Shown here: positions 19,131 through 27,665 of the stretch, in pieces
Layout: every line of letters starts with the position of its first letter
Numbering within the stretch: position 1 is the stretch's first letter
Position numbers and translations under genes: made by a program
Assembly (NCBI GenBank): GCA_910588225.1
Contig: CAJUQT010000005.1
Location: 1-64,000 of the forward strand
Length of the DNA: 64,000 nt
Source of the DNA: an uncultured Acetatifactor sp.
Lineage (GTDB): Bacteria; Bacillota; Clostridia; Lachnospirales; Lachnospiraceae
Direction of reading: 5' to 3'
Notes under the pieces: generated by a model
What the model was told of the DNA's origin: nothing
Databases searched by the model: none
The model's input: only the letters and a program-made list of their open reading frames with translations

Positions 19131-19988
19131 ATGGGTGCAAATGACATTGCATTTCCCAATCTGGGAATTTATCTGCAGGATGTGCCGAAGTCTTTTAGTG
19201 TATTCGGTTTTCAGATTGCTTTCTATGGGCTGCTTATCGGAATGGGCGTGCTTGCAGGCCTCCTGATGGCAGTCTATATGGCGAAAATCACAGGGCAGAA
19301 TCCGGATGATTATTGGGATTTCGCCATTTATGCAGTGATTTTTTCCATAATAGGAGGCCGTATTTATTATGTGATATTTGCATGGGATTATTATAAGGAT
19401 GATCTGCTGGGCATTTTCAGGCTGCGGAACGGCGGCATGGCTATATATGGCGCTGTGATTGCCGCATTTATCACTTTGTTTGTCTATTGCAAAATTAAGA
19501 AGAAGAATCCCATGCTGATGGGAGATACGGCCATGCCAGGGCTGATTCTGGGACAGGCAATCGGCCGCTGGGGAAATTTCATGAACCGTGAAGTGTTCGG
19601 GGAATATTATGACGGTCTTTTTTCCATGCAGCTTCCCATTGATGCAGTGCGGGCACGGGACATTTCAGATAATATAGCCGCGCATATTCCAGAGGGAGCC
19701 AATTATATCAATGTGCACCCCACGTTTTTATATGAAAGTGTGTGGAATCTGCTGGTGTTTACAGTATTGCTGTGCTTCAGAAAGCATAAAAAGTTCCATG
19801 GCGAGCTCTGTCTGGTTTATCTGGGCGGCTATGGACTTGGGCGGTTCATTATAGAAGGAATCCGCACGGATACACTCTTTATCCCCGGTACCACGGTGCC
19901 TGTGTCTCAGGTGCTGGCGGTGCTCATGTTCGTCTTTGCAGTGGCGGCGGATATCCTTGTCCGGGTAAAAATGAAGCATAAATCCTGA
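19131..19988 (+). CDS. lgt: Prolipoprotein diacylglyceryl transferase
   Basis: 285 residues, about seven transmembrane helices. It transfers diacylglycerol from phosphatidylglycerol to the lipobox cysteine of prolipoproteins. The ATG follows GGGAGG. Signature regions are GGRIYYVIFAW (about 80), NGGMAIYGA and the Lgt box GRWGNFMNREVFG (about 144). The C-terminal HPTFLYES region carries the conserved His. A terminator lies about 105 bases downstream. Confidence 0.95.
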   Translation: MGANDIAFPNLGIYLQDVPKSFSVFGFQIAFYGLLIGMGVLAGLLMAVYMAKITGQNPDDYWDFAIYAVIFSIIGGRIYYVIFAWDYYKDDLLGIFRLRNGGMAIYGAVIAAFITLFVYCKIKKKNPMLMGDTAMPGLILGQAIGRWGNFMNREVFGEYYDGLFSMQLPIDAVRARDISDNIAAHIPEGANYINVHPTFLYESVWNLLVFTVLLCFRKHKKFHGELCLVYLGGYGLGRFIIEGIRTDTLFIPGTTVPVSQVLAVLMFVFAVAADILVRVKMKHKS

Positions 19989-20092
19989 GTGCAATAATTT
20001 TCATATAGCTTCGGTAAATTTCTCTTTACATTTGGTCAACAATTTTCCCAGACTTTGGCACAAATTATATATGTGAAAAATGAGGTGATTTC

Positions 20093-20120
20093 AGGCCTGC
20101 AGGATGCAGGCCTTGTTTTG
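20093..20120 (+). terminator. Intrinsic terminator after lgt
   Basis: Perfect 9-bp stem AGGCCTGCA-GGA-TGCAGGCCT followed by TGTTTTG. It separates the housekeeping run from the division cluster. Confidence 0.75.
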
Positions 20121-20315
20121 CTGTTCTTTACATCAATAATTGAAAAACGAGAAAACAACTTATTTTTACAATTATTAAAATAGTTAAGAAATTTTTCAAA
20201 TGACTGTATCTATATCTGGTAGTGAAGGTGTGAGAGTTACCCTGTATTTTGTACTTTCGCCTCTTTTTTATGAAAAATTATTTTTGAGCCTGTCCTGTCC
20301 GCACAAATTTTCGGG

Positions 20316-20344
20316 TTGTCAAATCTTTAAAGTTATATTAAAAT
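20316..20344 (+). promoter_or_regulatory. Promoter of the dcw cluster (mraZ promoter)
   Basis: TTGTCA (20316-20321), a 17-bp spacer and TAAAAT (20339-20344), in a strongly AT-rich 470-base intergenic region. The predicted transcript starts near 20351, leaving a leader of about 110 nt. The region 20121-20315 shows no convincing gene. Confidence 0.7.
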
Positions 20345-20352
20345 TGTTTTCA

Positions 20353-20418
20353 AGTGGGATAAAGATGGCATCAAATACCAAAAAGTGGGATAAGAATCCA
20401 TATAAAACCTGTTGGGTG
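20353..20418 (+). promoter_or_regulatory. Putative MraZ operator boxes
   Basis: AAGTGGGATAA occurs twice as an exact direct repeat (20353 and 20384), 31 bases apart, or three helical turns. A third TTGGG lies at 20412-20416. MraZ is known to bind TGGG-type direct repeats just downstream of its own promoter and repress the cluster. The position here, immediately after the -10 element, matches. The assignment is by motif only. Confidence 0.6.
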
Positions 20419-20462
20419 CCTGTCTTGATGAGTTACCCGTTGCTGAATGGTGGTGATTGCTT

Positions 20463-20894
20463 TTGTTCATGGGCAGATACAATCATACAATTGACCCCAA
20501 AGGCAGGTTGAGCATTCCTTCAAAATACCGTGAGATTCTGGGAGATGAGTTTGTGGTGTCAAAGGGAATGGATGGCTGTCTGTTTGTGTATGCCAATGAA
20601 GACTGGAAGGCTTTCGAAGCAAAGCTGGCATCATTGCCGTTAATCAATCAGGAGGCGAGGCAGTTTGCAAGGTTTTTCCTGTCGGGGGCGCAATATGTCA
20701 CAGTGGACAAGCAGGGGCGCATTCTGATGCCTCAGGATCTCCGGGAGTTTGCCGGACTGGAGAAAGATGTGGTTTTGGCCGGTACGGGAGGACGTATTGA
20801 GATATGGAGCCTTGCGAAATGGAATGAGAACAGCAGTCAGGTGGACATTAACGCCATATCTCAGGGAATGCTCAGCCTTGGACTGACCATTTAA
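20463..20894 (+). CDS. mraZ: Transcriptional regulator MraZ
   Basis: 143 residues. I choose TTG 20463 because it yields MFMGRYNHTIDPKGRL, matching the family N-terminus MFMGxYxHxxDxKGRL, with GGTGGTGA just upstream. In-frame alternatives are TTG 20457 and ATG 20469. Two AbrB-like half-domains, each with a DxKGR core, are visible: DPKGRLSIPSKYR and DKQGRILMPQDLR. MraZ forms a ring-shaped DNA-binding oligomer that autoregulates the dcw operon. It is the first gene of the cluster. Confidence 0.95.
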   Translation: MFMGRYNHTIDPKGRLSIPSKYREILGDEFVVSKGMDGCLFVYANEDWKAFEAKLASLPLINQEARQFARFFLSGAQYVTVDKQGRILMPQDLREFAGLEKDVVLAGTGGRIEIWSLAKWNENSSQVDINAISQGMLSLGLTI

Positions 20895-20930
20895 GACGGA
20901 ACGGCAGGGAGAAGGAAAGGAGTGCTGTAA

Positions 20931-21881
20931 GTGGAAAAAGAATATTCGGAATTCAGACACTATTCGGTACTCCTGAAGGAAACCATTGAGGGACTTCGGA
21001 TAAAGCCGGAGGGTATTTATGCGGATGGTACGCTGGGCGGGGGAGGACATGCCTTCCAGGTGTGCGGCAGACTCACTACAGGACATTTATACGGAACAGA
21101 TCAGGATGAAGACGCAATTGCTGCGGCCACCGAAAGACTGGCTGAATTTGGAGACAGCGTCACTATCATCCGGGATAATTATCGTAATCTGAGATCGGTG
21201 CTTTACGCCCGGGGGGTGGAGAAGGTGGATGGGATTCTCCTTGACCTTGGAGTGTCTTCCTGGCAGTTTGACAATGGGGAAAGGGGATTTTCCTATCGTT
21301 ATGACGCGCCCCTTGACATGCGGATGGACTGCAGGCAGACGCTTAGCGCCAGAGAAGTGGTAAACGGCTATTCGGAAGGTGAACTGTACCGCATTATCAG
21401 AGATTACGGCGAGGAACGTTTTGCGAAAAATATTGCAAGGCACATTGTCAGAGCAAGGGCTGCAAAGCCTGTTGAAACTACTTTTGAACTGAATGATATC
21501 ATCAGAGATGCCATTCCGGCGAAAATGCGCCGGGAAGGCCACCCTTCCAAAAGAACCTTTCAGGCGATTCGAATTGAATGTAATGGTGAGCTGGAAGTAC
21601 TGGAGAATTCTTTAGATGAGTTTATTGACATGCTGAATCCGGGAGGCAGACTGTGTATTATCACCTTCCATTCTCTGGAGGATCGCATTGTAAAGACAGC
21701 GTTCAGGAGAAATGAAACCCCATGTGTATGTCCGCCTGATTTTCCGGTGTGTGTGTGCGGAAGGGTTTCGAAAGGAACTGTGGTGACAAAGAAGCCTATA
21801 CTTCCCGGGGGAGAAGAGCTTGCGGAGAACAGCAGATCTAAGAGTGCAAAGCTCAGGATTTTCCAAAAGACAATGGAATGA
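20931..21881 (+). CDS. rsmH: 16S rRNA m4C1402 methyltransferase
   Basis: 316 residues from GTG 20931, behind GAAAGGAG. It methylates N4 of C1402 in the decoding site. Motifs are HYSVLLKETIEGL at the start, the SAM loop DGTLGGGGHAFQV, LLDLGVSSWQFD, RGFSYRYDAPLDMRMD and the late FHSLEDRIVK. A Cys-rich stretch (ETPCVCPPDFPVCVCG) is standard in Firmicutes members. It is the usual second gene of the dcw cluster. Confidence 0.96.
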   Translation: MEKEYSEFRHYSVLLKETIEGLRIKPEGIYADGTLGGGGHAFQVCGRLTTGHLYGTDQDEDAIAAATERLAEFGDSVTIIRDNYRNLRSVLYARGVEKVDGILLDLGVSSWQFDNGERGFSYRYDAPLDMRMDCRQTLSAREVVNGYSEGELYRIIRDYGEERFAKNIARHIVRARAAKPVETTFELNDIIRDAIPAKMRREGHPSKRTFQAIRIECNGELEVLENSLDEFIDMLNPGGRLCIITFHSLEDRIVKTAFRRNETPCVCPPDFPVCVCGRVSKGTVVTKKPILPGGEELAENSRSKSAKLRIFQKTME

Positions 21882-21920
21882 AGCGGTTCTGAAATTTGAC
21901 ATGGAAAGCAGGAGACATAA

Positions 21921-22436
21921 ATGAGACAAAATAAAGGCTATGATAATCGAACCGCATATGATAAAAGGAACAAGACATCAGGTCGAAATTCCGACAATAT
22001 ATACGTATACGGAAATACGGCGCGCAGACTTGAGCCTCAGAGGAGACAGGAAGAAGCACCGGTAAAGAAACCTCATCAACCCCATCATGAAGTACGGAAG
22101 AACAGGGATAAAGCCAGGCATATGAGCGCAGGCTATGTGGTATTTCTCACTGCGGCACTTTGTGCGGCGGCATACATCCTGGTGAATTATGTTCAGCTGC
22201 GGGCAGCGCTGACCAATCTGACGGAAGAAGTGGCCGGCAAGGAGAGCAGATTGAATTACCTGAAGGTTTCCAATGACGAGGATTATAATCGGATTATCAG
22301 CGGCATTGATCTGGAGGAAATCAAAAGGATTGCACTGGGAGAGCTTGGCATGATATACGCAGGGGAAGGCCAGATTGTTGAATATGAAAATGAGAGCAGA
22401 GACTATATGCGTCAGGTGTCGGACGAAAATCAATAG
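21921..22436 (+). CDS. ftsL: FtsL-like septum formation protein
   Basis: 171 residues. A basic, unstructured N-terminus (about 1-68) is followed by one transmembrane helix (GYVVFLTAALCAAAYILVNYV). A short extracytoplasmic coiled coil (LRAALTNLTEEVAGKESRLNYLKV) comes next, and the region ends with the DLEEIKRIALGELGMIYAG segment typical of FtsL/DivIC. The position between rsmH and the first transpeptidase gene supports FtsL. The long cytoplasmic tail is typical of Clostridia versions. Sequence similarity in this family is low, so the name rests on topology and location. Confidence 0.8.
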   Translation: MRQNKGYDNRTAYDKRNKTSGRNSDNIYVYGNTARRLEPQRRQEEAPVKKPHQPHHEVRKNRDKARHMSAGYVVFLTAALCAAAYILVNYVQLRAALTNLTEEVAGKESRLNYLKVSNDEDYNRIISGIDLEEIKRIALGELGMIYAGEGQIVEYENESRDYMRQVSDENQ

Positions 22437-22445
22437 AGGTGCCAT

Positions 22446-24683
22446 GTGAAGGTAGTTAAGAGTAAGAAATTTTCCATAAAAATGCAGAAAAAGCTGGTGG
22501 TGCTGTATGTGCTTATTCTGCTGGCGTTTGCCGTACTGAGCGGGCGAATGATATGGATTATCAGGGAAAATAACACAAGATACCAGAAACAGGTGCTTGC
22601 TCAGCAAGGATATGCGTCAACAGTCATTCCCTATCGGCGCGGCAATATCGTGGATGCAAAGGGAACAAGGCTGGCTACCAGCGAAAAAGTATATAATCTG
22701 ATTATTGATGCCAAAGTGATGACGGCAAAGGTAAAGGACAAGGAGAAATATCTGGAGCCCACGCTGGCTGCACTGGACGAACATTTTGATCTGGATATAG
22801 GGCAGATACGGGAGTATGTTACCACACATAAGACTTCTTCCTGGTATGTGGCGCTGAGACAGCTTACCTATGAACAGATCAGCGGCTTTCAGGAAGCACA
22901 GCTGGCAGAAGATTCTCAGATAAGGGGTGTCTGGTTCGAGGAGGAGTACAAGAGAATTTATCCCTATGGTTCTCTGGCGGCGGACGCAATCGGATTCTCC
23001 GACAAGGACAATGTGGGAAGATACGGTCTGGAAGAATATTACAATGACGTGCTGAACGGGATTAACGGCAGAGAGTATGGTTACCTGAATGAAGATCTGG
23101 CTTTGGAGCGTACGGTAAAGTCTGCGGTTGACGGCTATAATATCCATTCCACCATCGATGCCAATGTACAGATGATTGTGGAGAAGCATCTGAAGAAATT
23201 CAACGAGGAAAATAAGGATGTGGCGAGGGCGGGCAACGGCGCGGAGAATGTGGGCTGTGTGATGATGTGGGTCAACACCGGCGAGGTTCTGGCCATGGCC
23301 AGCTATCCGGACTATGATTTAAATGATGTGCGCAATCCCCAGTGTCTGCTGGGGTCCAGAATGGTGGAACAGATCACCAATGCGGCGGGCTATTTTGAGA
23401 TTAAGAAGACCGACACCGTAATTACGGAAGAGACACTGGCCGCCATGGATGAAGAACAATTGTATCTGAATCTGAATTATCTGTGGAAAAATTACTGCAT
23501 TACTGATACTTATGAGCCCGGTTCCACAGCAAAACCATTTACTGTGGCCGCGGCACTGGAGGAGGGTGCCATTACACCGGATACGAATCTGGAGTGCGTT
23601 GGCGAGCTGGAAATCGGCGGTTATCATATAAAATGCCATGGCGGCGTCTGCGGATGGCTGACTCTGGAGCAGGCGGTGGCCAAATCCTGCAATGTGTCCA
23701 TGATGAAGATTGCACAGATGTTGGGCAATGATGCATTCTGCAAATTTCAGCAGATATTCAATTTCGGACTGAAAACCAACGTTGATCTGGCGGGAGAAGC
23801 CCGGACAGAGAATCTGATTTATAAGCCGGACAGGATGGGCCCCACAGACCTGGCTACCAACAGCTTCGGACAGAACTTCAATGTGACCATGATCGAGATG
23901 ATCAGTGCTTTCTGCTCTCTGGTGAACGGAGGGTACTATTATGAACCTCATATGGTGAATAAAATTACCAATGCCAGCGGCGCCACCGTACAGAATATTG
24001 AACCCAGAGTGCTGAAACAGACAGTTTCGGAATCCACTTCGAAATTAATCAGGCAGTACTGCAAAGCAGTGGTAGATTACGGCACAGGCAAAACGGCAAG
24101 GCCTCCCGGCTATTCTATAGGAGGGAAGACAGGTACGGCGGAGACCATTGATCCCAATACTCATAAGCGTTCCGATACAGAGTATGTGGTATCCTTTATC
24201 GGCTGTGTGCCCGCGGAAGACCCTCAGATTGCAATATATGTGGTGGTGGACAGACTGAATGCGAATAAACAGGACAATGCCAGAGTGGCTACAACGCTTG
24301 TGCGCAGCATCCTGATGGAAGCACTGCCGTATCTGAACATTTTCATGACGGAAGAGCTGACAGAGGCGGAGATCGCAGAACTGAACGCGCTGCAGTTGGA
24401 AAATACAAGTCAGTATACACAGACGCCGGAAGAAGATGCTCTGGAAGGAGAGAACGGACCGGAGGGCGGTGCTCCGGATGGTACCGAGCCGGGAGACAAT
24501 GCCGGAAATGGCACAGGTAATCCGTCACAGCCGCCCTGGATGACTTACCCCATTGATCCGGATACAGGATACCGAGTGGATCCGGAGACAGGCAGAAGTT
24601 ATGACGCACAGACGGGGATCCCTGTGGAAGGAGGCGAGTCAGTGCCGAATGTGGAGATTCCGGTGAATCCCTCTCTGCCGTAA
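22446..24683 (+). CDS. Class B penicillin-binding protein (FtsI/PBP2-type transpeptidase)
   Basis: 745 residues from GTG 22446. The N-terminal transmembrane helix (about 16-36) precedes the dimerisation domain (RRGNIVDAKGTRLATS). The transpeptidase domain has the catalytic Ser in STAK (about 359; STFK is more usual), SCN (about 413) and KTGTAE (about 560). A Glu/Gly/Asn/Pro-rich C-terminal extension of about 90 residues, ending PVNPSLP, is extra relative to Bacillus PBPs. It is probably the divisome transpeptidase; the next gene is the SpoVD-like partner. Assigning which of the two is vegetative is inference. Confidence 0.88.
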   Translation: MKVVKSKKFSIKMQKKLVVLYVLILLAFAVLSGRMIWIIRENNTRYQKQVLAQQGYASTVIPYRRGNIVDAKGTRLATSEKVYNLIIDAKVMTAKVKDKEKYLEPTLAALDEHFDLDIGQIREYVTTHKTSSWYVALRQLTYEQISGFQEAQLAEDSQIRGVWFEEEYKRIYPYGSLAADAIGFSDKDNVGRYGLEEYYNDVLNGINGREYGYLNEDLALERTVKSAVDGYNIHSTIDANVQMIVEKHLKKFNEENKDVARAGNGAENVGCVMMWVNTGEVLAMASYPDYDLNDVRNPQCLLGSRMVEQITNAAGYFEIKKTDTVITEETLAAMDEEQLYLNLNYLWKNYCITDTYEPGSTAKPFTVAAALEEGAITPDTNLECVGELEIGGYHIKCHGGVCGWLTLEQAVAKSCNVSMMKIAQMLGNDAFCKFQQIFNFGLKTNVDLAGEARTENLIYKPDRMGPTDLATNSFGQNFNVTMIEMISAFCSLVNGGYYYEPHMVNKITNASGATVQNIEPRVLKQTVSESTSKLIRQYCKAVVDYGTGKTARPPGYSIGGKTGTAETIDPNTHKRSDTEYVVSFIGCVPAEDPQIAIYVVVDRLNANKQDNARVATTLVRSILMEALPYLNIFMTEELTEAEIAELNALQLENTSQYTQTPEEDALEGENGPEGGAPDGTEPGDNAGNGTGNPSQPPWMTYPIDPDTGYRVDPETGRSYDAQTGIPVEGGESVPNVEIPVNPSLP

Positions 24684-24760
24684 AGATTTGGTACAAATTT
24701 GATTCATAACTGTGTCGGCGGCGGAATAAAGTATAGTAACATACTTTTATGAGGCTTTGC

Positions 24761-26548
24761 ATGCTGACGGATGACAACAAAATATTTCACAGGAAAAAGA
24801 TACTGGTGATTTTTCTGGTCTGTATCGGTATCTTTGGAATCCTGTTTGGGAGGCTGGTGTATCTGTGCGTCTGGCGGGCGGAACATTACTCCAGGCTTGC
24901 GACGGATCTGCATGAGAGAGAACGCAGTATCAAGGCTGCCAGAGGGCGAATTATTGACCGAAACGGAGTGGTGTTGGCGGATAACAGAACGGTCTGTACC
25001 GTATCTGTAATTTACAATCAGATAGAAGAGCCCGAAAAAGTTATTGAAATTCTCAGCGCAGAACTGGATTTAACAGAAGATTATGTGAGAAAGAGGGTGG
25101 AAAAATATTCCTCCATGGAGCGCATCAAAAGCAATGTGGATAAAGCGCTGGGAGATAAGATACGGGAATACGATCTGGCCGGAGTGAAAGTGGATGAGGA
25201 TTACAAGAGATATTATCCTTATGATGATTTGGCCAGCAAAGTACTTGGCTTTACAGGAAGCGACAACCAGGGAATCATAGGACTGGAAGTCGTTTATGAC
25301 AAATACATGGAAGGAAAGGCCGGAACGATTCTCACAGTGACAGATGCGAAGGGAATCGAGGTGGAATCGGCGGGTGAGAGACGTATTGAACCGGTGGCAG
25401 GCCTTGACCTGTGCATCAGTATGGATATGAATATTCAGTCCTATGCCACCCAGCTTGCCAGCCAGGCTTTGGCTACAAAACAGGCGGAAAGCGTGTCAAT
25501 ACTGGTGATGAATCCGCAGAATGGGGAAATTCTTGCCATGGTCAGTGTGCCGGAATTTGATCTGAATAATCCCTATGAGCTGCCGGAGGGAACGCCTGAG
25601 GACCTCACGGCAGAGGAAAAGCAGAACATTTTAAACGGTATCTGGCGCAACGGCTGCATAAACGATACATACGAGCCAGGATCGACATTTAAGATTATCA
25701 CGGCGGCGGCAGGATTGTCGGCCGGAGTGGTGACCACAGAGAGTACCTTCAGCTGTCCGGGATTTATCATTGTGGATGACAGGAAGATAAGATGTCATAA
25801 GGTGGGGGGACACGGAAGCCAGGATTTTACCCACACTATGATGAATTCCTGCAATCCGGCACTGATTACGGTGGGAATGCGGCTGGGTCTTGACAATTAT
25901 TACGCCTATTTTGAACAGTTTGGACTGAAGAAGAAGACGGGTATTGACCTGCCGGGAGAAGCGGGTACCATTATGCATCGGAAAGAAGACATGGGAAATG
26001 TGGAACTTGCCACGGTGGCTTTCGGCCAGTCCTTCCAAATTACGCCTATTCAGCTTCTGACCACAGCTTCTTCCATAATCAACGGGGGAAATCGTATCAC
26101 ACCGCATTTTGGCGTGAAAACGCTGGACGCAGAGGGGAATGTGGTGGATGTATTTGAATATCCTGTGACGACGGGGATTGTGTCGGAGGAAACCAGTGCT
26201 GTCATGCGGGAAATCCTGGAAATGGTAGTGGCGGAGGGAAGCGGTAAAAACGGTAAGGTGGAGGGTTTTAGAGTCGGGGGTAAGACAGCCACCAGTCAGA
26301 CACTTCCCAGAGGCAGCGGACGGTATATTGCCTCATTTATCGGCTTTGCTCCGGCGGATGACCCTCAGGTAATTGCTCTTGCCATTGTGAATAATCCTCA
26401 AGGTGTTTATTATGGAGGACAGGTTGCGGCACCCATTATTCGTCAGCTCTATGAGAATATTCTGCCGTACCTGGGCATAGAGGGAGCGGCTGTTCAGGAT
26501 GTTGAAACCCTTGCAGATAATCTCGTAAGTGAAAGGAAAGGGCGATGA
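24761..26548 (+). CDS. spoVD: Class B penicillin-binding protein, SpoVD-like
   Basis: About 595 residues. I favour ATG 24761, which has GAGG at 24751-24754; ATG 24749 is in frame but has no site. A membrane helix (about 12-32) and the dimerisation domain (RGRIIDRNGVVLADN) lead to the transpeptidase with STFK (about 307), SCN (about 362) and KTATSQT (about 507). KTA instead of KTG is known in SpoVD-type proteins. Unlike Bacillus SpoVD, no C-terminal PASTA domain is present. Sporulation-specific use (spore cortex) is inferred from the motif and location. The stop overlaps mraY by 4 bases. Confidence 0.82.
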   Translation: MLTDDNKIFHRKKILVIFLVCIGIFGILFGRLVYLCVWRAEHYSRLATDLHERERSIKAARGRIIDRNGVVLADNRTVCTVSVIYNQIEEPEKVIEILSAELDLTEDYVRKRVEKYSSMERIKSNVDKALGDKIREYDLAGVKVDEDYKRYYPYDDLASKVLGFTGSDNQGIIGLEVVYDKYMEGKAGTILTVTDAKGIEVESAGERRIEPVAGLDLCISMDMNIQSYATQLASQALATKQAESVSILVMNPQNGEILAMVSVPEFDLNNPYELPEGTPEDLTAEEKQNILNGIWRNGCINDTYEPGSTFKIITAAAGLSAGVVTTESTFSCPGFIIVDDRKIRCHKVGGHGSQDFTHTMMNSCNPALITVGMRLGLDNYYAYFEQFGLKKKTGIDLPGEAGTIMHRKEDMGNVELATVAFGQSFQITPIQLLTTASSIINGGNRITPHFGVKTLDAEGNVVDVFEYPVTTGIVSEETSAVMREILEMVVAEGSGKNGKVEGFRVGGKTATSQTLPRGSGRYIASFIGFAPADDPQVIALAIVNNPQGVYYGGQVAAPIIRQLYENILPYLGIEGAAVQDVETLADNLVSERKGR

Positions 26549-27504
26549 GTAAAACAAGCATTACGGCAGTGATGGTTTCTTTCTGCATCAGCGCTCTGTC
26601 GGGTCCCATACTGATTCCTTTTCTGAGGTGGTTGAAATGCGGCCAGACAGTCAGAGATGATGGCCCGGCGGCCCACCTTAAGAAATCAGGTACGCCCACC
26701 ATGGGTGGGATTCTGATTCTGGCCAGTGTGGTCGTTACCTCTGTGATTTTTGTGGAGGACTATCCCAGAATTGCTCCGGTACTTTTCCTGACGGTTGGAT
26801 TCGGTCTGGTAGGGCTGATGGATGATTACATAAAAGTAGTGTGCGGGCGTTCGCTGGGACTGACGGCCTGGCAGAAGCTGTTGGGACAGCTGAGCGTCAC
26901 GGGAATTTTTGCATGGTACCTGCTTCGCTATACCGATGTAAGCCTTGCCATGAAGATTCCCTGTTTTCCAGGAAGGTATCTGGATTTTGGTGTCTGGAAT
27001 ATTCCGATTTTATTTTTTATTGTGCTGGGCACGGCCAACGGAACGAACTTTACGGATGGACTGGACGGACTTGCGGGAAGTGTCACATTGATGGTGGCGG
27101 TATTCTTCTCGGTGGTGGCCCTTGGAACTGCCTCCGGCATAGAGCCTGTGACTTGCGCGGCGGCGGGAGCACTTTTAGGGTTTCTGTTGTTTAACGTATA
27201 TCCGGCGAAGGTGTTCATGGGAGATACAGGTTCGCTGGCTCTGGGAGGCTTCGTGGCCGGATGTGCTTACATGATGCAGATGCCCCTGTATATAGCAATT
27301 GTAGGTATCATCTATCTGGCGGAAGTGTTTTCTGTGATATTGCAGGTAAGCTTTTACAAGGTAAGCGGAGGCAGACGGATTTTTAAAATGGCGCCGCTGC
27401 ATCACCATTTTGAACTCTGCGGGTGGTCTGAGACAAGGATCACAGCATTGTTTACCATTATTACGGCATTGATGTGTCTGGCCGCGCTGAATATGCTGGA
27501 ATGA
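26545..27504 (+). CDS. mraY: Phospho-MurNAc-pentapeptide transferase
   Basis: 319 residues, about ten transmembrane helices. It makes lipid I on the inner face of the membrane. Signature segments are the DDGPAAHLKKSGTPTMGG start, the Asp pair in LMDDYIKVV, NGTNFTDGLDGLAG, FMGDTGSLALGG and the HHHFE loop. The start lies within the preceding stop (ATGA overlap), showing translational coupling. Confidence 0.96.
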   Translation: MSKTSITAVMVSFCISALSGPILIPFLRWLKCGQTVRDDGPAAHLKKSGTPTMGGILILASVVVTSVIFVEDYPRIAPVLFLTVGFGLVGLMDDYIKVVCGRSLGLTAWQKLLGQLSVTGIFAWYLLRYTDVSLAMKIPCFPGRYLDFGVWNIPILFFIVLGTANGTNFTDGLDGLAGSVTLMVAVFFSVVALGTASGIEPVTCAAAGALLGFLLFNVYPAKVFMGDTGSLALGGFVAGCAYMMQMPLYIAIVGIIYLAEVFSVILQVSFYKVSGGRRIFKMAPLHHHFELCGWSETRITALFTIITALMCLAALNMLE

Positions 27505-27632
27505 TTTCCAATGCAGCTTCTCGGGACAGAGCAGCTGGACACCAGATAAATTCTGCCGAAAATGCGGGATAACTCTCGCAGAGATTGTTGGGCAAGGGGC
27601 TGTTGCAGAAAGGGATCAGGAGGAAGGACTCA

Positions 27633-27659
27633 GTGCGACAGAACCGGAAAGAAGGATGA
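27633..27659 (+). CDS. Possible 8-codon leader peptide ahead of murD
   Basis: A strong AGGAGG (27618-27623) is correctly spaced from GTG 27633, which reads eight codons (MRQNRKEG) to TGA 27657-27659. The stop is six bases before the probable murD start. It may serve translational coupling after the 155-base gap, or the site may be a relic of a longer N-terminus. There is no evidence of expression. Confidence 0.3.
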   Translation: MRQNRKEG

Positions 27660-27665
27660 TTGAAA

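Noticed and set aside
20200..20511. 103-codon open frame upstream of mraZ
   Set aside because: Covers the mraZ promoter and operator boxes and overlaps mraZ in another frame.
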